Of a stretch of DNA of 64,000 nucleotides, positions 15,574 through 24,534 are shown piece by piece; position 1 is the first letter of the stretch; each line of letters begins with the position of its first letter. The translations under genes were made by a program, and so were the position numbers. Origin of the DNA: Clostridia bacterium (GTDB lineage Bacteria > Bacillota > Clostridia > TANB77 > UBA1234). The stretch lies in the NCBI GenBank assembly GCA_017539905.1, contig JAFYBZ010000022.1, positions 179,296 through 243,295 on the forward strand, given 5' to 3'. Under the pieces are notes generated by a model. That model saw only the letters and a list, made by a program, of their open reading frames with translations, had not been told where the DNA came from and ran no database searches.

Positions 15574-16560
15574 TTATTGCATAAACAAAATTTCTTTAAA
15601 TCCATCTTCAAACAAAAAATATTCTAGTGCAGAATCATCTACAATGAGTTCTCCGCTTTCATTTGTGTGATAACTTTTACCTATTTTGAAGAATAAATTT
15701 CCAAAATCACCAACATTAGTTCCAATATTGTTTTTTACAACGCAAACTTGATACTCGCCACTATCATTAATTATAATAATCGTTTTTTCAAGTTCATCAG
15801 TTATTCGATTCTCAGAATTAGCAAATGTTGTAACAACATATTCTTTACTAGATTCTGTGTTATATAAATCTGTTCTATATACATTAGTTTGACGATAATT
15901 ATTATCAGGAGTATATAAATAGTAGCAATCAAACAATGTTGCAAAATCATATTCATCAGAATTATATTTAATTCCTAGAACATTAGAATTATATGTAATA
16001 GTTCCATCTTTTTTATAGATAGCTAGTTCAGGGTCTTTAAACACAATCCTTTCGTCTTCTTCAGAATTACATTTTATAATTGGAATATAGTAAATCTCAT
16101 TTTCATAATTATAAAATGCTGGTTGTGCATCATCCATCAATACTAAATATGAAGGTATAACCGGAGTATCATCTTTATATAATGAACCATAATTTTCATC
16201 AGGCATATAATCAAAAATATTTTCTTTATTATATTTTGCAAAATTATGATTTATATCAGTATCAACATTAATTGTATTAACGCTCTTGTAGACAATTCCA
16301 TCAATTGTTTTATCTTCATCTGTAAAATTAATTTCAACTCCAGGTTTTAATTCATCAGTGTTAACATTTTGTATTGGCCCATATTCATCAACCAACGTAT
16401 ATTCTATTTCACTTGAACTACTAGATTTAGTTATATCCGTAGTTGAATTATCGATTACAGTTTGAGAATCGCTATTTGGTTTTACAAAGAAAACAAATGA
16501 AAGTACAACTAAAACAATTACAACAATTAAAACTATAATAATAGGTAAATTCTTTTTCAT
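15574..16560 (-). CDS. Membrane-anchored extracellular protein of unknown function
   Basis: A 328-residue protein with a strong N-terminal hydrophobic helix (about residues 5-27, Ile/Val-rich, lacking the cysteine of a lipoprotein) and a long polar, acidic, Tyr-rich exported region. That region is beta-rich in look, with repeated Tyr/Asn/Asp patches. No family motif is recognised. The ribosome-binding site (GAGAGGAT) is about 10 bases from the ATG. It probably leads the three-gene unit with the YARHG and MBG-type proteins and may partner them at the cell surface. Confidence 0.7.
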   Translation of the reverse strand: MKKNLPIIIVLIVVIVLVVLSFVFFVKPNSDSQTVIDNSTTDITKSSSSSEIEYTLVDEYGPIQNVNTDELKPGVEINFTDEDKTIDGIVYKSVNTINVDTDINHNFAKYNKENIFDYMPDENYGSLYKDDTPVIPSYLVLMDDAQPAFYNYENEIYYIPIIKCNSEEDERIVFKDPELAIYKKDGTITYNSNVLGIKYNSDEYDFATLFDCYYLYTPDNNYRQTNVYRTDLYNTESSKEYVVTTFANSENRITDELEKTIIIINDSGEYQVCVVKNNIGTNVGDFGNLFFKIGKSYHTNESGELIVDDSALEYFLFEDGFKEILFMQ

Positions 16561-16582
16561 ATGTATCTAGATCCTCTCTTTA

Positions 16583-18226
16583 CTATTTTTCTATTATATC
16601 TATTATTTGTCTTTCTAAATCTTTGATTTGCTCCGTTAATTCTTCTACTTTCTTATCAGTAGTTTCACGTTTTAAATCTTCTTTAATCATTGTTGTCATA
16701 TCTTCAATTTCTTCTTTAAGTGTTTCAATACGTTCAAGAAGTTCAAGTCGAGCATACTTATATTCATTAGGTGACTTGATTTCACCGACTTTTGTATATC
16801 TTCTTGGAGATAATTCAAATACATCTCCATGGTAAGGAATATCAACTGGTATATCAAATCTATCAGTAATTTCATCTGCAAGAGATAATTGTGCTTCTTC
16901 ATCACCATGAACTAAATATATTTGTTTTGGCTTTCTTTCAAATGCATCAATAAAATTAAGAAGTCCAGTTCTATCAGCATGTCCAGAAAATGCTTCAATA
17001 TATTTAATGTTAGCATTTACACTAATTTCTTCGCCAAAAATTTTTACGCTTTTTGCGCCATCTACTATTTTTCTACCTAAAGTGCCTACTGCTTGATAAC
17101 CAACAAATAGTATTGTACTATCATGTCTCCATAAGTTATGCTTTAAATGGTGTTTAATTCTACCAACTTCGCACATTCCTGATGCAGAAATAATAATAGA
17201 CTTATTTGCATTTTCATTTAATGCACGAGATTCCTCAACAGTTTGAGTAAATCTAAGTTCTGGAAAATCAAGAGGTTTTTTACCTTCTCTAATTTCTTGT
17301 TGTACACTTTCATCAAGAGAATCAAGATTTCTTAAAAAGACTTCTGTTGCTGATGTAGCAAGTGGGCTATCAACATATACAGGAGCATCCATTATTTCAT
17401 CAAATTCTCTTCTGAATTCTAAATCATCGCTTTGTTTTGTTTTTTGAATTTCATATAAAATTTCTTGAGTTCTACCAACTGCAAAAGATGGAATAACTAC
17501 ATTTCCTCCTTGCTCTAGTGTCTTAGAAACTATTTCTAAGAATTCACGAGCTTTATCTTCTTTACGCATATGATCTCTATTACCATATGTAGACTCCATT
17601 ATAAGTATATCTGCATCTTCTACAGTAGAAGGAGATCTAAGAAGCGGAATATCATCATTTCCAAGGTCGCCTGTGAATACTAATTTTTGTTCTTCACCAT
17701 TTTCATTAACCCAAACCTCTACTATTGCAGATCCTAGCATATGTCCAGCATCTGTAAATCTTACTCTTATTTCTGGAGTAATTTGTACTTCTTCATCATA
17801 ATTTACTTTTTCAAATAATACTTGAGAATCAATTGCATCTTGCGCTGTATACAAAGCATCAACTGGATGCTTACCTTCACGCATTCTTTTTCTATTTAAC
17901 CATTCAACTTCGGATTCTTGGATATAACCACTATCTGGAAGCATAATAGAACATAAATCAACTGTTGCTTTAGTAGCATAGATAGGACCTCTATATCCAT
18001 CTTTATATAATTTGGGTATCCTACCTGAATGGTCGATGTGAGCATGAGTCAAAATCATGAAATCTATTTCAGAAGGAGAAAACAAAAAATCTTCTGTGTT
18101 TAATAGTATTTCTTTATCTTGACCTTGATATAGTCCACAATCAACTAAAAATTTCTTATTACCCACTTCAATAAGCATATTAGAACCAGTAACAGTTCTA
18201 GTCGCCCCAAGAAAAGTAATTTTCAT
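16583..18226 (-). CDS. MBL-fold beta-CASP ribonuclease-like protein
   Basis: This 547-residue protein has the metallo-beta-lactamase motif HAHIDH at residues 61-66, further metal ligands (GHMLGS, FTGDLG), a beta-CASP insertion with ESTYGNRDH, and an RMMBL-like end containing FSGHADRTG and LVHGDEEAQ. Members related to CPSF73 act as RNA endonucleases or exonucleases. The last 75 residues form a Glu/Lys-rich coiled coil, probably for oligomerisation. The ATG has AAAAGGAG upstream. It is distinct from RNase J, which starts differently. Exact RNA target unknown. Confidence 0.9.
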   Translation of the reverse strand: MKITFLGATRTVTGSNMLIEVGNKKFLVDCGLYQGQDKEILLNTEDFLFSPSEIDFMILTHAHIDHSGRIPKLYKDGYRGPIYATKATVDLCSIMLPDSGYIQESEVEWLNRKRMREGKHPVDALYTAQDAIDSQVLFEKVNYDEEVQITPEIRVRFTDAGHMLGSAIVEVWVNENGEEQKLVFTGDLGNDDIPLLRSPSTVEDADILIMESTYGNRDHMRKEDKAREFLEIVSKTLEQGGNVVIPSFAVGRTQEILYEIQKTKQSDDLEFRREFDEIMDAPVYVDSPLATSATEVFLRNLDSLDESVQQEIREGKKPLDFPELRFTQTVEESRALNENANKSIIISASGMCEVGRIKHHLKHNLWRHDSTILFVGYQAVGTLGRKIVDGAKSVKIFGEEISVNANIKYIEAFSGHADRTGLLNFIDAFERKPKQIYLVHGDEEAQLSLADEITDRFDIPVDIPYHGDVFELSPRRYTKVGEIKSPNEYKYARLELLERIETLKEEIEDMTTMIKEDLKRETTDKKVEELTEQIKDLERQIIDIIEK

Positions 18227-18250
18227 AATTAATTCTCCTTTTAAGATTTA

Positions 18251-21055
18251 TCATTCGTTTCTATCGTCGTCTTCTTCTTCGTACTCTTCTTCCTCTTCCT
18301 CAGATTCTTCCGACTCTTCATCGCTTTCATCTTCTTCTGATTCTTCTTCATCTTCGTCAGACTCATCTTCATCAGAATCTTCCTCATCTTCCTCTTCGTA
18401 CTCTTCTTCTGATTCTTCTTCGTCGTCAGATTCTTCTTCCTCTTCTTCATCCTCAGACTCTTCTTCTGAATCATCATCGACTTCTACATATTCATATTCT
18501 GTATCTTCGTCCTCTTCCTCGTTTTCATCAACTTCAACATACTCGTATTCATCATCATCTGATTCATCAACATCTTCATATTTAACGGAATCAACGCCAG
18601 CCTCTTTCATTTCTTCCCATTCTTCTTTAGAAATCAAAACTTGACGAGGTTTAGAACCATCATAGCCAGAAACAATTCCTCTTTCTTCCATTTGGTCAAT
18701 AATTCTTCCAGCACGAGCATAACCAATTTTAAATTTACGTTGTAACATCGAAGCAGATGCATTTCCCATTTGAACAGCAAGTTCTATTGCATCAGGAAGC
18801 AGTTCATCGCCTGTATCTTGTTGCTCTTGTTGAGCTTGAGGTGGTTGATTTGCTTTTTCAAATGATTCAATCACATCTTCGTTGTATTTAACATCTGGAT
18901 TTTGATCTTTAACAAAATCTACTATCTGTTCAACTTCTTTATCTGATACGAATGTACCTTGTAATCTAATTGGTTTAGATTCTCCAATTGGATAATAAAG
19001 CATATCACCTTTACCAAGAAGTTTTTCGGCACCTGCCATATCTAGGATTGTACGTGAATCTACTTGTGAAGTAACTGTAAACGCAATTCTTGAAGGTACA
19101 TTTGCTTTAATAATACCAGTAACAACATCAACTGTTGGTCTTTGTGTAGCAATAATCAAATGCATACCAGCTGCTCTGGCCATCTGAGTTAAACGAACAA
19201 TTGAATCTTCAACTTCAGAAGGAGCAACCATCATTAAATCTGCAAGCTCGTCTACAATGATAACAATTTGTGGAAGAATTCCATCTTCTCCTTCTTGAAC
19301 TAATAAATCATTGTAACCACGAATATCTCTAACACCTTTTGCAGCAAACAAATTATATCTGTTAACCATTTCTTGTACTGCCCAGTTAAGAGCGCCTGCT
19401 GCTTTTTTAGGATCAGTAACAACTGGAATTAATAAATGTGGAATATCATTATAAACTCCAAGTTCAACTCTCTTGGGATCAATCATAATAAGTTTAACCT
19501 CATTTGGTTTTGCTTTATATAACAAACTAACTAAGATTGAGTTAATACAAACTGATTTACCAGAACCAGTAGCACCAGCGATTAATAAGTGTGGCATCTT
19601 TGCAATATCAGAAACACAAGGTTCACCATCGATACTCTTGCCAAGAGCAAAAGTAACTTTAGAACTTGCATCTTGGAACGCATCCGATTCAATAACTTCT
19701 CTTAGTGTTACCATTTCTTTTGTCTTATTAGGAACTTCAATTCCTACAGCAGACTTACCTGGAATTGGAGCTTCAATTCTTATTGATTTAGCAGCCAAGT
19801 TTAATGCAATATCATCTGCTAATCCTAAAATCTTACTAACTTTAACACCAACATTAGGTTGTACTTCATATTGAGTAACTGTTGGGCCATGAGTAACATT
19901 TACTACTTTAGCATCAACATTAAAGCTAGATAATGTCTTTTGAAGTTTTGCTGCTACTTCACGAAGTTCTTTAACTGAGTAATCTCCATTTCCATCTTCA
20001 CCTTCATTTAAAAGTGAAACTGGTGGGAAAATATAATCAGAATAATCTTCAATAGTACCATGATCTAAATCTAAAACTTCAGCTTTTGTTTCTTCTTTAG
20101 GCTTTTCTTCCACTTTAGGTTCCTTAGGAACTTTTTTAACTTTAATTACTTTCTTCTTAGGAGTTTCTTCTAGTATTTCTTCCTCTGCTTGTTCTTCATC
20201 TGAAATGAAACTAGACTCTTCCTCTTCTTCAATATTGTTTTCAGAAACATCTAAATCATCTAAATCTAAATCTTTAATAGATATTTGTTTACTATTACCT
20301 AATACTTTTGTTTGCTCCATAATCTCAGCAAACTTTTTATTTTTTATAGTAGTTGCGCTTGCTTTTGAAGACTTAGTTTTAACAGGAATTTCCTCAACTT
20401 CCTCTTCATACTCTTCCTCTTCTTCGTCTTCTTCATCTTCTCTAGAAAACTTAGAAGCAAGATTTTGTGCACCTTCTTTACTCTTAACTCCAACTTTTTT
20501 AATAAAGCTAAATATACCAACGATAATCGTTGGAAAAGCGATTCCAAAAATAGTAAGTGTAGAAACTAGAAGTAAAATTATATATAAAACATTTGGGAAT
20601 ATTTCGCCAAAACCGACTCTAAGAGGAACTGCAGTAATAGCACCTAATAATCCGCCACCAACAAATTCAGTACCTTTTGCTGTCATCTCGCCTATACCAA
20701 TAAACCAGTTATCTGGCATAGCACCATTTGGGTAAATGTAATCTATACTAGAGCATAAACCTGTAATGCTTAAAATCATAATGATTATAATAGCAGGTTT
20801 AACTTTGAGCTTAGAAAAATCTTTAAAGATGACATATATACCAAGAAGTATAAGAATAATAGGTAAAGCAAATGCAAACTTACCCATAAGTCCACCCATT
20901 AATATACTCTTAATAAATCCACCTAAATTTTCTTGATTGGTGTACATTATAACTGATAGCATAATACCAATTGCTATCAGTGCAAAAGATAATATATCAA
21001 CTCTATTATTTTGTTTTACATTCTTTTTAGAATTTTTCTTTTTCTTCTTTGCCAT
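18251..21055 (-). CDS. ftsK: DNA translocase FtsK/SpoIIIE with an extreme acidic tail
   Basis: This hexameric ATP-driven pump moves chromosomal DNA through the division or sporulation septum. Four to five membrane helices occupy about residues 20-190, then comes a Glu/Lys-rich linker (about 200-340), the alpha/beta motor with Walker A GATGSGKS near 492 and [10 protein letters not shown] as Walker B, and the gamma winged-helix domain (about 750-815, with [19 protein letters not shown]). Normal proteins end there. Here about 115 further residues (820-934) follow, composed almost entirely of Asp, Glu and Ser with two YEYVEVD repeats. AGGAGG lies 4 bases before the ATG. The tail mimics DNA charge and might regulate the gamma domain (inference). 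Confidence 0.96.
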   Translation of the reverse strand: MAKKKKKNSKKNVKQNNRVDILSFALIAIGIMLSVIMYTNQENLGGFIKSILMGGLMGKFAFALPIILILLGIYVIFKDFSKLKVKPAIIIIMILSITGLCSSIDYIYPNGAMPDNWFIGIGEMTAKGTEFVGGGLLGAITAVPLRVGFGEIFPNVLYIILLLVSTLTIFGIAFPTIIVGIFSFIKKVGVKSKEGAQNLASKFSREDEEDEEEEEYEEEVEEIPVKTKSSKASATTIKNKKFAEIMEQTKVLGNSKQISIKDLDLDDLDVSENNIEEEEESSFISDEEQAEEEILEETPKKKVIKVKKVPKEPKVEEKPKEETKAEVLDLDHGTIEDYSDYIFPPVSLLNEGEDGNGDYSVKELREVAAKLQKTLSSFNVDAKVVNVTHGPTVTQYEVQPNVGVKVSKILGLADDIALNLAAKSIRIEAPIPGKSAVGIEVPNKTKEMVTLREVIESDAFQDASSKVTFALGKSIDGEPCVSDIAKMPHLLIAGATGSGKSVCINSILVSLLYKAKPNEVKLIMIDPKRVELGVYNDIPHLLIPVVTDPKKAAGALNWAVQEMVNRYNLFAAKGVRDIRGYNDLLVQEGEDGILPQIVIIVDELADLMMVAPSEVEDSIVRLTQMARAAGMHLIIATQRPTVDVVTGIIKANVPSRIAFTVTSQVDSRTILDMAGAEKLLGKGDMLYYPIGESKPIRLQGTFVSDKEVEQIVDFVKDQNPDVKYNEDVIESFEKANQPPQAQQEQQDTGDELLPDAIELAVQMGNASASMLQRKFKIGYARAGRIIDQMEERGIVSGYDGSKPRQVLISKEEWEEMKEAGVDSVKYEDVDESDDDEYEYVEVDENEEEDEDTEYEYVEVDDDSEEESEDEEEEEESDDEEESEEEYEEEDEEDSDEDESDEDEEESEEDESDEESEESEEEEEEYEEEDDDRNE

Positions 21056-21167
21056 ACTTCCTCCTAAAAGGGCATAAAAACCCTACCTATATTTTATTAA
21101 AAAGAAGCTACATCTTCAAGGATTTCGACATTCTGTATCATAATTGTAATATTTTGCAAATAAAAAA

Positions 21168-21192
21168 GAAGTCCTTGAATATCAAGGACTTC
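21168..21192 (-). terminator. Rho-independent terminator
   Basis: An 11-bp perfect stem (21168-21178 with 21182-21192) is followed on the minus strand by TTTTTTATTT. It ends the transcript carrying rsmD and the coiled-coil gene, upstream of ftsK. Confidence 0.88.
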
Positions 21193-21199
21193 CAGTCTT

Positions 21200-21637
21200 T
21201 TATTTTAACTCTTTTCTATTGCTACGAATCATATCTAAATTTTCTTTAAGTTGTGACTCTAAGCCTTCCAAAATCTTATCTGCATGCTCTCTAGTTTTAG
21301 TAATCAATTCTTTTTGATAACTCTCTGCCGCATCAATAATTTCAGCTCTTTGCTCCATTGCTTTTTTAGTAATCTCATGCTCATCAATCATTGAAATTAT
21401 CTTATTCTCTGCTTCTTTTATAATATCATTTGCTTCTTTTTGTGCATCAGATAGAATTCTTTGTCTTTCTTCTTTAACCCATCTAGCTTGTTTTAGTTCA
21501 TCTGGAGTCTTTAACTTAATCTCCTGAACTAAGTTTTCAACCTGCTCTTTATCTATCATAACCTTTTTTGAAAAAGGAACATTTCCGCCTTCTTCTAACA
21601 TTTTCTCTAATTCTTCAAGTAGAGATAATACATCCAT
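21200..21637 (-). CDS. Coiled-coil protein, ATP-synthase-b/DivIVA-like
   Basis: A 145-residue protein, nearly all helix, with a long amphipathic segment (about residues 45-140) rich in Glu, Lys, Ala and Ile, of the kind seen in DivIVA-like proteins and ATP synthase b subunits. No membrane segment is present, so it is not a true b subunit. Genes of this type commonly sit beside rsmD in clostridia and are of unproven function; a role in division-site or envelope organisation is plausible. AGGAGGG lies about 11 bases before the ATG. It follows rsmD by 39 bases and is probably cotranscribed with it. Confidence 0.75.
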   Translation of the reverse strand: MDVLSLLEELEKMLEEGGNVPFSKKVMIDKEQVENLVQEIKLKTPDELKQARWVKEERQRILSDAQKEANDIIKEAENKIISMIDEHEITKKAMEQRAEIIDAAESYQKELITKTREHADKILEGLESQLKENLDMIRSNRKELK

Positions 21638-21676
21638 CTTCGATTACTCCCTCCTAAGTAGCATAATACTTAGAAA

Positions 21677-22228
21677 TCATTTTTCTTTGCGTTCATAAAA
21701 ACTAAGAAAATTTCTTCCATACTTTTTGCTCTTAATTTTTGTAAATACACCTATTTCGTCTGGTGCAAGTTCGCCTGTATCGGTTTCAAATACAAGAATA
21801 CCATTTTTCTTTAGTAAATCGTAAGATGAAATTCTTTCTATTGCCTTTATTCCTAAACCCAAGTTATATGGTGGGTCGATATAAATAACATCAAAACTTA
21901 CATTTCTTACTTTATCTATCATGTCTAAATAGTCTAACTTGTACGTCTCAGATTGATCGAGAAAACTAGCTTTAGTTAAATTGTCTTTAATAACCTTAAT
22001 GCACTCTGGATTATTATCGCTAAAATAGCATTTACTAGCTCCACGGCTTAATGCTTCAATCCCAATTGCTCCACTACCAGCAAATAAATCAAGTACTGTA
22101 GAATTTGGAATATACTCTAAAATAATACTAAATAAAGCCTCTCGAACCATATCTTTAGTAGGTCTAGTCGAATCGCTTTCAATTGTATTTAATTTAAGAC
22201 CTCGTTTAGATCCAGCAACAATTCTCAT
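21677..22228 (-). CDS. rsmD: 16S rRNA (guanine-966-N2)-methyltransferase RsmD
   Basis: RsmD methylates G966 of 16S rRNA using S-adenosylmethionine. The start MRIVAGSKRG is typical, the SAM-binding region VLDLFAGSGAIGIEALSRGA lies near residue 46, and the catalytic DPPY is near 122. At 183 residues it has normal length. The ATG at 22228 is preferred (AGGTG 6 bases upstream) over an in-frame GTG at 22237. It precedes the coiled-coil gene and lies downstream of the REP-like repeat. Confidence 0.95.
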   Translation of the reverse strand: MRIVAGSKRGLKLNTIESDSTRPTKDMVREALFSIILEYIPNSTVLDLFAGSGAIGIEALSRGASKCYFSDNNPECIKVIKDNLTKASFLDQSETYKLDYLDMIDKVRNVSFDVIYIDPPYNLGLGIKAIERISSYDLLKKNGILVFETDTGELAPDEIGVFTKIKSKKYGRNFLSFYERKEK

Positions 22229-22332
22229 GGCATTCACCTACAATATAATCATACAAATACGGCCATTTCTATGCCTTAATTTTATAAAATTTTAACAAAA
22301 AGTCAATATTTGTAACATTTTTGTAACATTTG

Positions 22333-22384
22333 GCGCAACTAGGGGACGGTTCTCAAGTTGCACAGCGCAACAAAGGGACACGTC
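22333..22384. repeat. REP-like repeat with GGGGACGGTTCTC
   Basis: The unit GCGCAACT, AGGGGACGGTTCTCA, AGTTGCAC (22333-22363) can fold into a stem with one G-U pair. A second, partial unit (22365-22384) repeats GCGCAAC, GGGAC and GTC. The GGGACGGTTCTC core is a motif I know from REP-like repeats scattered in Firmicutes genomes, often near Y1-type transposases. No transposase is present here, so this is probably an isolated copy. It lies in the gap between rsmD and the SSB-like gene. Confidence 0.6.
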
Positions 22385-22392
22385 TTAAAAGC

Positions 22393-22423
22393 AAAAAATT
22401 TGGAGATGCCTCAAGGCATCTCC
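22393..22423 (-). terminator. Rho-independent terminator of the SSB-like gene
   Basis: A perfect 9-bp stem (GGAGATGCC with GGCATCTCC, 22402-22423) and a T-run on the minus strand (22393-22398). Confidence 0.88.
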
Positions 22424-22450
22424 ATAGTAAAGAGGATGATAATTATGAAT

Positions 22451-23137
22451 CTAACCAATTTGCTCCTCGTTATTTGTTAATTTAACTGCTACATCAGCAG
22501 GAACTTCATCGTGAGCTTTATCTAGCTCCATCTTAGAAACTGATACTTCATAAGCTCTTCTAATCTCAGAAGTGCCATTTTCAAGCTTTTTCTCATATTG
22601 TCTGCTTTGGATTCTACCAAATACTTTAACATTTTGGCCAACTTCCATTCTCTCGCAGAATCTAGCATTTCTGCCCCATGCAATACATGGAATATAGTCA
22701 GATTTGTTATATGCTCTGTTTACTGCAAGTAAAATATCAGCAATTTCTCTACCAAATGGAGTTGTTCTGTATATTGGTTTCTTGCAAATAAAGCCATTTA
22801 AGATTATTTCGTTAGTATTTAGCTCATTGTCAGCTTCAGTTTGTACTCTAATTTCCTTTACAAATACTGTTAAAACAAGCTTGTTTTTCTCATTTTCCAT
22901 GTTATTGTAAGATCTATATTGGCCATCAATTACTACCTTTTGTCCAATATGGTAATCAAAGCCATCTAGAAGTCTTTCAGAGCACATTACTGGTATAATA
23001 TCGCTTGTATCACTTAATCTTTGAACCTCTAAGTCAAATGAATAGAAGCCTTCGCCATATACTTCATGGCTGAAAGTTCTTTCAGAAACGATGGTTCCTA
23101 CAAGCTGAATTTGGTTGTTATCAAGATAATTAATCAC
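22451..23137 (-). CDS. Double-OB-fold single-strand DNA-binding-like protein, GTG start
   Basis: A 228-residue protein with two SSB-like OB domains (about residues 8-105 and 108-205). The first carries NQIQLVGTIVSE and YSFDLEVQRLSDT; the second carries IILNGFICKKPIYRTTP, ADILLAVNRAYNKSDYIPCIAWG and VKVFGRIQSRQY, which closely follow the canonical SSB pattern. The usual acidic SSB tip (DDDIPF-like) is absent; the end is EEQIG. It may bind single-stranded DNA as a pseudo-dimer per chain. The GTG has AGGGGGAT upstream. It is monocistronic with a promoter, a hairpin-containing leader of about 100 bases and a terminator, so it may be separately regulated. Confidence 0.8.
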   Translation of the reverse strand: MINYLDNNQIQLVGTIVSERTFSHEVYGEGFYSFDLEVQRLSDTSDIIPVMCSERLLDGFDYHIGQKVVIDGQYRSYNNMENEKNKLVLTVFVKEIRVQTEADNELNTNEIILNGFICKKPIYRTTPFGREIADILLAVNRAYNKSDYIPCIAWGRNARFCERMEVGQNVKVFGRIQSRQYEKKLENGTSEIRRAYEVSVSKMELDKAHDEVPADVAVKLTNNEEQIG

Positions 23138-23164
23138 TTTTTATCCCCCTATTCGCACATTATA

Positions 23165-23181
23165 GAAGGCTTTCGGCCTTC
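23165..23181 (-). promoter_or_regulatory. Leader hairpin of the SSB-like gene
   Basis: GAAGGC and GCCTTC pair around a short loop in the leader of the minus-strand SSB-like mRNA, about 25 bases before the ribosome-binding site. It could modulate translation; a pairing CGTGA/TCACG sits further upstream in the same leader. Confidence 0.4.
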
Positions 23182-23247
23182 CAATTGTCTTTTTTCGTAC
23201 TTTTTACTATGTTAAATTCGTGAAAGAATTATCTTAATCACGCCGTT

Positions 23248-23276
23248 ATTTTAACATAATATTTCTCTTTTGTCTA
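23248..23276 (-). promoter_or_regulatory. Promoter of the SSB-like gene
   Basis: On the minus strand, TAGACA (23271-23276) and TAAAAT (23248-23253) are spaced 17 bases apart; the leader would be about 100 bases. Confidence 0.55.
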
Positions 23277-23327
23277 CATAATTTCGTAATTTTGTTAACA
23301 TTTTTCGTATTATGTTTACTATATGCA

Positions 23328-23387
23328 AAATGTCCCTTAAGGAACTACAATTACAGCTATGAAATTGTACTACCTTAAAGGACATTT
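23328..23387 (-). terminator. Long hairpin terminator of the alpha-CTD-like gene
   Basis: Arms starting AAATGTCC and ending GGACATTT pair over about 25 bases with small mismatches, directly after the 23398-23634 gene. The T-tract is weak, so it may be a processing or stability hairpin. Confidence 0.6.
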
Positions 23388-23397
23388 ATTACTCAAA

Positions 23398-23634
23398 TTA
23401 CTTTAAAATCAAGGTATTTCTACGTGCGTGATTAGGCTTTAAATCGATACCATTTAGTTGTAATGCTATTCTAATGTCATTTACTACGCTGTTTGGCATA
23501 CCTTTTTCGTTTAATTCCATTCTAGAGAAATTACATAACTCACCAACGTTTGAAATCCCTATTTCATCTAATGTACCTAATATATTTTTATCCCTAATAA
23601 CTTCGCTAACGTTCTTACATAAAATCTCTTTCAT
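23398..23634 (-). CDS. Solo RNA-polymerase alpha-CTD-like mini-protein
   Basis: In this 78-residue protein, residues about 20-65 follow the pattern of the RNA polymerase alpha C-terminal domain: a helix, GISNVGEL(C), a linker, LNEKGMPNSVVNDIRIALQLNGIDLK. That is the helix-hairpin-helix core that binds UP-element DNA and activators. No polymerase-assembly domain is attached. It might bind DNA or nucleic-acid junctions, or compete with alpha-CTD; this is inference from pattern only. AGGAGG lies 12 bases before the ATG, and an extended -10 (TGATATAAT, 23670-23678) lies upstream. It forms its own short unit. Confidence 0.65.
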   Translation of the reverse strand: MKEILCKNVSEVIRDKNILGTLDEIGISNVGELCNFSRMELNEKGMPNSVVNDIRIALQLNGIDLKPNHARRNTLILK

Positions 23635-23669
23635 TTCTACTTCTTGCCTCCTAATTACGAACTAGGTGG

Positions 23670-23695
23670 ATTATATCACAAATTTATGTAAAATG
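23670..23695 (-). promoter_or_regulatory. Extended -10 promoter of the alpha-CTD-like gene
   Basis: TGATATAAT on the minus strand (-10 at 23670-23675) with a weak -35 about 18 bases upstream. It gives a leader of about 30 bases. Confidence 0.5.
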
Positions 23696-23750
23696 TAAGC
23701 TTTTTGTTAAAATTTCTTAATATTTTTGTAACATTTCAAAATAATCGCAA

Positions 23751-24530
23751 TTATGCCCTAATTTTGGCTATTTCAGTGACCTTATTTGACCCATCATCAA
23801 GCTTGAATAAAACGGCATCCAAAAAGCACTCACCCTCGGCAACTTGGTATCTTTCAGGTATTTGAGTCAAGAATCTCTTAAGAGCAATATCTATATCTAA
23901 GCCAATAATTGAATTTATAGGCCCTGTCATTCCAATATCAGTAATATAGCCCATTCCGGTGTCATATATCATGTCGTCATTGGTTTGAACATGAGTATGC
24001 GTTCCAAATATGATATTTGCATCATTTTTAAGATAATATGCAAAAGCTTTCTTTTCAGCGGTTGCTTCAGCATGAAAGTCAATAATTATGATTTCTGCGC
24101 CTTGTCCTTTTAAGTATTCAATCTCACTCTTAGCCTTTTTAAATGGACAATCAAAACTACCACCCATATCAACCCTTCCAATCAAGTTGATAACACCGAC
24201 TTTTTTACCATTTTTGGCAGTTACAATAACACTGCCTTTTCCTACTAAGTTTTCAGCATAATTTGCAGGTCTAATTAGCCTTGGCTCATCATCAATAAAA
24301 GAGAAGATGTCTTTTTTGCCCCATGTATGATTTCCCATTGTCACAACATCGGCACCATTGTTAATAAGTGTAGTAAAAATTTCTTTATTTATACCGCTTC
24401 CTCTTTCACTATTTTCGCCATTAACTACAACAAAATCAACATTGTGTTTTTCAATTAAACCCTTTATTGTTTTGGCATAGTAGTTAACTCCTGTTTGGCC
24501 AACTATATCACCAACTGCTAGAATATTCAT
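23751..24530 (-). CDS. ymdB: YmdB-family metallophosphoesterase
   Basis: A 259-residue calcineurin-like phosphoesterase of the TIGR00282/YmdB family. Its members hydrolyse 2',3'-cyclic nucleotides and influence developmental choices in Bacillus subtilis. Metal ligands are seen in GDIVGQTG (Asp8), NGENSERGSG, MGNHTWGKK, DFHAEATAEK and GTHTHVQTND, with TDIGMTG near the end. Length and motifs are complete. It begins 4 bases after the plsC stop, so it is part of the cmk-plsC-ymdB transcript. Confidence 0.93.
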   Translation of the reverse strand: MNILAVGDIVGQTGVNYYAKTIKGLIEKHNVDFVVVNGENSERGSGINKEIFTTLINNGADVVTMGNHTWGKKDIFSFIDDEPRLIRPANYAENLVGKGSVIVTAKNGKKVGVINLIGRVDMGGSFDCPFKKAKSEIEYLKGQGAEIIIIDFHAEATAEKKAFAYYLKNDANIIFGTHTHVQTNDDMIYDTGMGYITDIGMTGPINSIIGLDIDIALKRFLTQIPERYQVAEGECFLDAVLFKLDDGSNKVTEIAKIRA

Positions 24531-24534
24531 AATT

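Noticed and set aside
18251..18477. Lys/Met-rich open frame inside the FtsK tail region
   Set aside because: It is an out-of-frame reading of the GAA/GAT-rich tail; the FtsK frame is continuous with the gamma domain.
20205..20735. Long plus-strand open frame (176 aa) opposite ftsK
   Set aside because: No start signal, Ser-rich shadow of the acidic FtsK linker; ftsK motifs confirm the minus strand.
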